DNA from: Klebsormidium nitens
Taxonomy: Eukaryota > Streptophyta > Klebsormidiophyceae > Klebsormidiales > Klebsormidiaceae
Assembly (NCBI GenBank): GCA_000708835.1
Contig: DF237617.1
Location: 1 to 45,313 of the forward strand
Direction: 5' to 3'
Length of the DNA: 45,313 bases
Shown here piece by piece: positions 44,601 to 45,313 of the stretch (position 1 is its first letter; each line of letters opens with the position of its first letter). The notes beneath the pieces are model-generated. The model saw nothing but the letters and a program-made list of their open reading frames with translations. It had not been told where the DNA came from and made no database searches. Position numbers and translations under genes: made by a program.

Positions 44601-45313
44601 AAGGGGAAAGGCTGAGGCTCATGGGCCAAGTGGAGGCGGCCGCGATGGAGTACGCGGAGCAAAGGGGGGCAGTTCTAAAGTGGGCCGCCAATTCGGTCCT
44701 CTTCGAGCTCGAGGTCCGCGAGCCCTCATGCTACGAAGAGGGCGGGTTCCTTCGAGCGCCGTCAACACTCTGCGCGGAGCGGGTTGCCGCCGTTTCGGCG
44801 TACGCGTTCCACCCTTTGCTGTACGGGCGGCCGCGATTCGTGGACTGGGAAGACGAGGCGGGCCGTGGAAAGAAGGGGTCGGAGGAGCGTCTAACTCAAC
44901 ACTGCAGCGCCCCCAACCCACGATCATTCAAGGGGCGGGCCGGGATCTTCATCGCATGCTGCCAAGATCGGGCGCCCCTCGGGTACCATTGGCTCAAGGG
45001 CGGCGAGTCGGTCTTGGACCTCGGGACAATTCTCCTGACCCGGTTTCCCTTCAAGACGCTGCGGGGCATGACTGTCGTGGAGGACGCTTCGTGCAACGCG
45101 CAAGAGTGGATGCTGAACCGGGTACCGCAACTGGCAAAGTTCATTCTGTTTGTCGTTGACCGCTTCCATTCGGGGCCCATCAGCTGCGCGCCATCGGGAG
45201 CAAAGCGCTACGCTACGCACACGTGTGCTCCGACACTTTTCATCGACACTTTCCCGCAACATGAGCGGACAATCACGACAGCCTCGGAGGGCATCAATTC
45301 GGGGTTGAAGAGG
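41641..45313 (+). CDS. DDE transposase-like protein related to the KDZ/CxC-cluster group, 3' end beyond window
   Basis: Exon 41641-42699 joins in phase 0 to 43358-45313 and runs off the window (at least 1005 residues). The N-terminal third has several Cys/His clusters: CLCGQRGCRDH at residues 61-71, then C-x4-C-x5-C-x-H at 164-177 (SWIM-like spacing), and more cysteines before the intron. The second exon has an RNase H-like order of acidic motifs: ITFDGTFF (D at 484), a conserved-looking GIFIACCQD region, VVEDASCNAQEW (D at 929), FVVDRFH (D at 954) and ASEGINSGLKR (E at 997). The series of an Asp, a second Asp followed by DRFH, and a late Glu-x2-Asn is what I know from KDZ-type, Cys-cluster-associated transposases. 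No terminal inverted repeats are visible within the window. It could be an active element, a relic or a domesticated gene. Alternative: another DDE superfamily. Confidence 0.6.
42707..43264 (-). CDS. F-box/XPA-like zinc-finger protein, nested antisense in an intron
   Basis: This intact 185-residue ORF lies wholly inside the 42700-43357 intron of the transposase-like gene, on the other strand; its stop is 7 bases from the donor. Residues 7-40 resemble an F-box helix pair (FGSVLSIIAENGKLDLEDLS, then CTCKDAYDYV). Residues 69-95 form a C-x2-C-x19-C-x2-C zinc finger. Residues 108-120 (TMDARRNYQIRDL) match the TEAKxxYxLxDxDL element of the XPA DNA-damage protein, and the Arg/Lys-rich C-terminus (ARYYLKWKLILKAL, then EARDARDRRAMARLEKKR) matches the XPA C-terminal helix. 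XPA verifies damage in nucleotide excision repair; an F-box would link it to SCF ubiquitin ligases. I infer a DNA-binding or adaptor role. The Met at 43264 is preferred over one at 43327 because the F-box follows at once. No poly-A tract marks it as a retrocopy. Confidence 0.62.
   Translation of the reverse strand: MNTNAQFGSVLSIIAENGKLDLEDLSAAACTCKDAYDYVGTKVHSYPQSTKMPLPGPHPCIKVYPMQACLSCKQSNLCFRWPFPPHHEAVVCDDCIGRRYNLLDCVTTMDARRNYQIRDLSGLPWVPDPRPSCKARYYLKWKLILKALQEHNGPRGFREARDARDRRAMARLEKKRIARGDDFEE

Overview
The window is nuclear DNA from a plant-lineage eukaryote, most likely a streptophyte green alga of the Klebsormidium type. Genes are split into many short GC-rich exons by GT-AG introns of a few hundred bases. 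The proteins are plant-like (a PUT-type polyamine transporter, an NSH-like nucleoside hydrolase), and there are no bacterial operons or ribosome binding sites. The taxon is inferred from gene content and architecture only. All exon boundaries below come from reading frame continuity, splice consensus and comparison between copies, with no transcript data.

Layout. 1-936: non-coding, with a MITE-like inverted-repeat element. 937-5360 (+): secreted nucleoside hydrolase with two duplicated cysteine-rich exons and one apparent frameshift. 6723-12352 (-): ten-exon LAT/APC polyamine-type transporter. 13326-15582 (+): complete five-exon IMP3 (U3 snoRNP), head-to-head with the transporter. 16600-32644 (-): three tandem copies of an eight-exon helical protein ending in a MYND zinc finger. 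Each copy carries a different apparent lesion. 34156-38132 (-): five-exon mitochondrial RTN4IP1-like quinone oxidoreductase. 39160-40335: about ten copies of a ~119-bp tandem repeat, each built round a 58-bp foldback. 40753-45313 (+): DDE-transposase-like gene related to the KDZ/CxC group, cut by the window end. Its only clear intron holds, on the opposite strand, a complete ORF for an F-box/XPA-like zinc-finger protein.

The genes do not form one pathway: purine/pyrimidine salvage, polyamine transport, ribosome biogenesis and mitochondrial redox. What links the window is small-scale duplication: duplicated exons in the hydrolase, truncated exon copies beside exon 9 of the transporter and exon 3 of the oxidoreductase, a gene triplication, and a hairpin satellite next to a transposase-like gene. 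The best candidates for something undescribed are the hairpin array, the antisense F-box/XPA-like gene nested in the transposase-like gene, and the paired cysteine-rich modules on the nucleoside hydrolase.
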